Positions 63,739 to 64,000 of a DNA stretch of 64,000 bases are shown here, in pieces. A program made the translations under genes and the position numbers. A model generated the notes under the pieces. The model was not told the DNA's origin and made no database searches. It saw nothing but the letters and a program-made list of their open reading frames with translations. Numbering within the stretch: position 1 is the first letter of the stretch; each line of letters starts with the position of its first letter. Source of the DNA: Niveibacterium microcysteis (GTDB taxonomy: Bacteria; Pseudomonadota; Gammaproteobacteria; Burkholderiales; Rhodocyclaceae); assembly GCF_017161445.1 (NCBI RefSeq), contig NZ_CP071060.1:496001-560000 (forward strand), read 5' to 3'.

Positions 63739-64000
63739 TGACGACGATGATCATGCGGCTGTCTCAGTCGCGCGATGGGGTGTTCTTTGCTGCGCGCTCG
63801 GTTACCGACAAACTCGTGCTGGGTCTGGTCGGGCTGGGCGGGCTGGTGGCGGTGGCGATAGGTTTGGGCGGTGGAGCGCTGACCACGGCCATCGTGGGTT
63901 CGCTGGTGGCGCTTCTGCCCCTGGCGGTGTCGCACCGACTGGCGCCCGGCGCGACGCCAACCCGCCTGATCGCCATGGCCAGCGTCGTCGTAATGGCCGT
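63739..64000 (+). CDS. Start of a multi-helix membrane protein, possibly a chemoreceptor (partial)
   Basis: The ATG at 63739 follows GGAG by 5 bases, and the frame stays open to the window edge (87 residues). After a polar start (MIMRLSQSRDGVFFAARSVTDK) come hydrophobic helices (LVLGLVGLGGLVAVAIGLGG, ALTTAIVGSLVALLPLAV) and then SHRLAPGATPTRLIAMASVVVMA. Paired N-terminal helices with a PGxxxTRL loop resemble chemoreceptors of beta-proteobacteria that sense through membrane helices. The signalling domain would lie beyond the window, so the family is tentative. Confidence 0.55.

Overview
High-GC DNA with gene-dense, short-spaced operons and beta-proteobacterial gene families, most like a Rhodocyclales/Burkholderiales-type organism. 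This placement is inferred from family content (urease plus urtABCDE, queF, ilvD next to lgt, long-form leuA, a rhombosortase system, many c-di-GMP proteins). No rRNA or tRNA gene, CRISPR array or classical insertion sequence was seen.

Layout. 1-5.4 kb: leuA behind two Leu-rich small ORFs, an MFS transporter, a GNAT and a degenerate EAL/HDOD protein. 5.5-13.8 kb (minus strand): a urease operon, ureD-A-x-GNAT-B-C-GNAT-E-GNAT-F-[repeat A]-G-J. It carries three acetyltransferase genes, and a ~640 bp composite inverted repeat lies between ureF and ureG. 13.9-16.1 kb: queF, a 71-aa Gln/Ala-rich protein followed by six consecutive hairpins, a 36-aa protein, and an ester-cyclase-like protein. 16.5-20.2 kb: an iron-uptake unit (TonB receptor, PepSY membrane protein, small membrane protein) behind a Fur-type promoter. 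20.2-26.7 kb (minus): urtABCDE urea ABC importer with an extra gene of unknown function. 26.9-34.8 kb: nudC, an Asr-like acid-shock-type protein behind four phased direct repeats, a mini-lipoprotein, a response regulator coupled to a transporter/hybrid-kinase fusion, repeat copy B, and a compositionally odd membrane protein. 34.4-43.6 kb: mgsA, ybaK-like, ilvD, lgt, a SYLF protein, and an RND pump. 43.6-50.7 kb: pyrF, a GH13 lipoprotein, egtD-egtB with a VOC protein, and an ABC-F ATPase. 50.9-55.8 kb: a radical SAM/SPASM enzyme, rhombosortase with its lipoprotein target, and a secreted subtilase. 55.9-64 kb: pepN, a TPR-GGDEF-EAL protein, chorismate mutase, a pyruvate-kinase-like protein and the start of a membrane (chemoreceptor-like) gene.

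How it fits together. Urea is the main theme: UrtABCDE would import it, and urease with UreDEFG maturation proteins would hydrolyse it. The NCS1-permease/hybrid kinase plus LuxR-type regulator could be a sensor of a nitrogenous compound; that last step is inference. The most unusual items are the paired composite inverted repeats with covarying terminal hairpins, the permease-kinase fusion with a cysteine-rich module, the six-hairpin array, the leuA leader architecture and the rhombosortase-target pair.

Start sites were chosen from ribosome-binding sites, overlaps and family length. Positions counted by eye may be off by one base in places.
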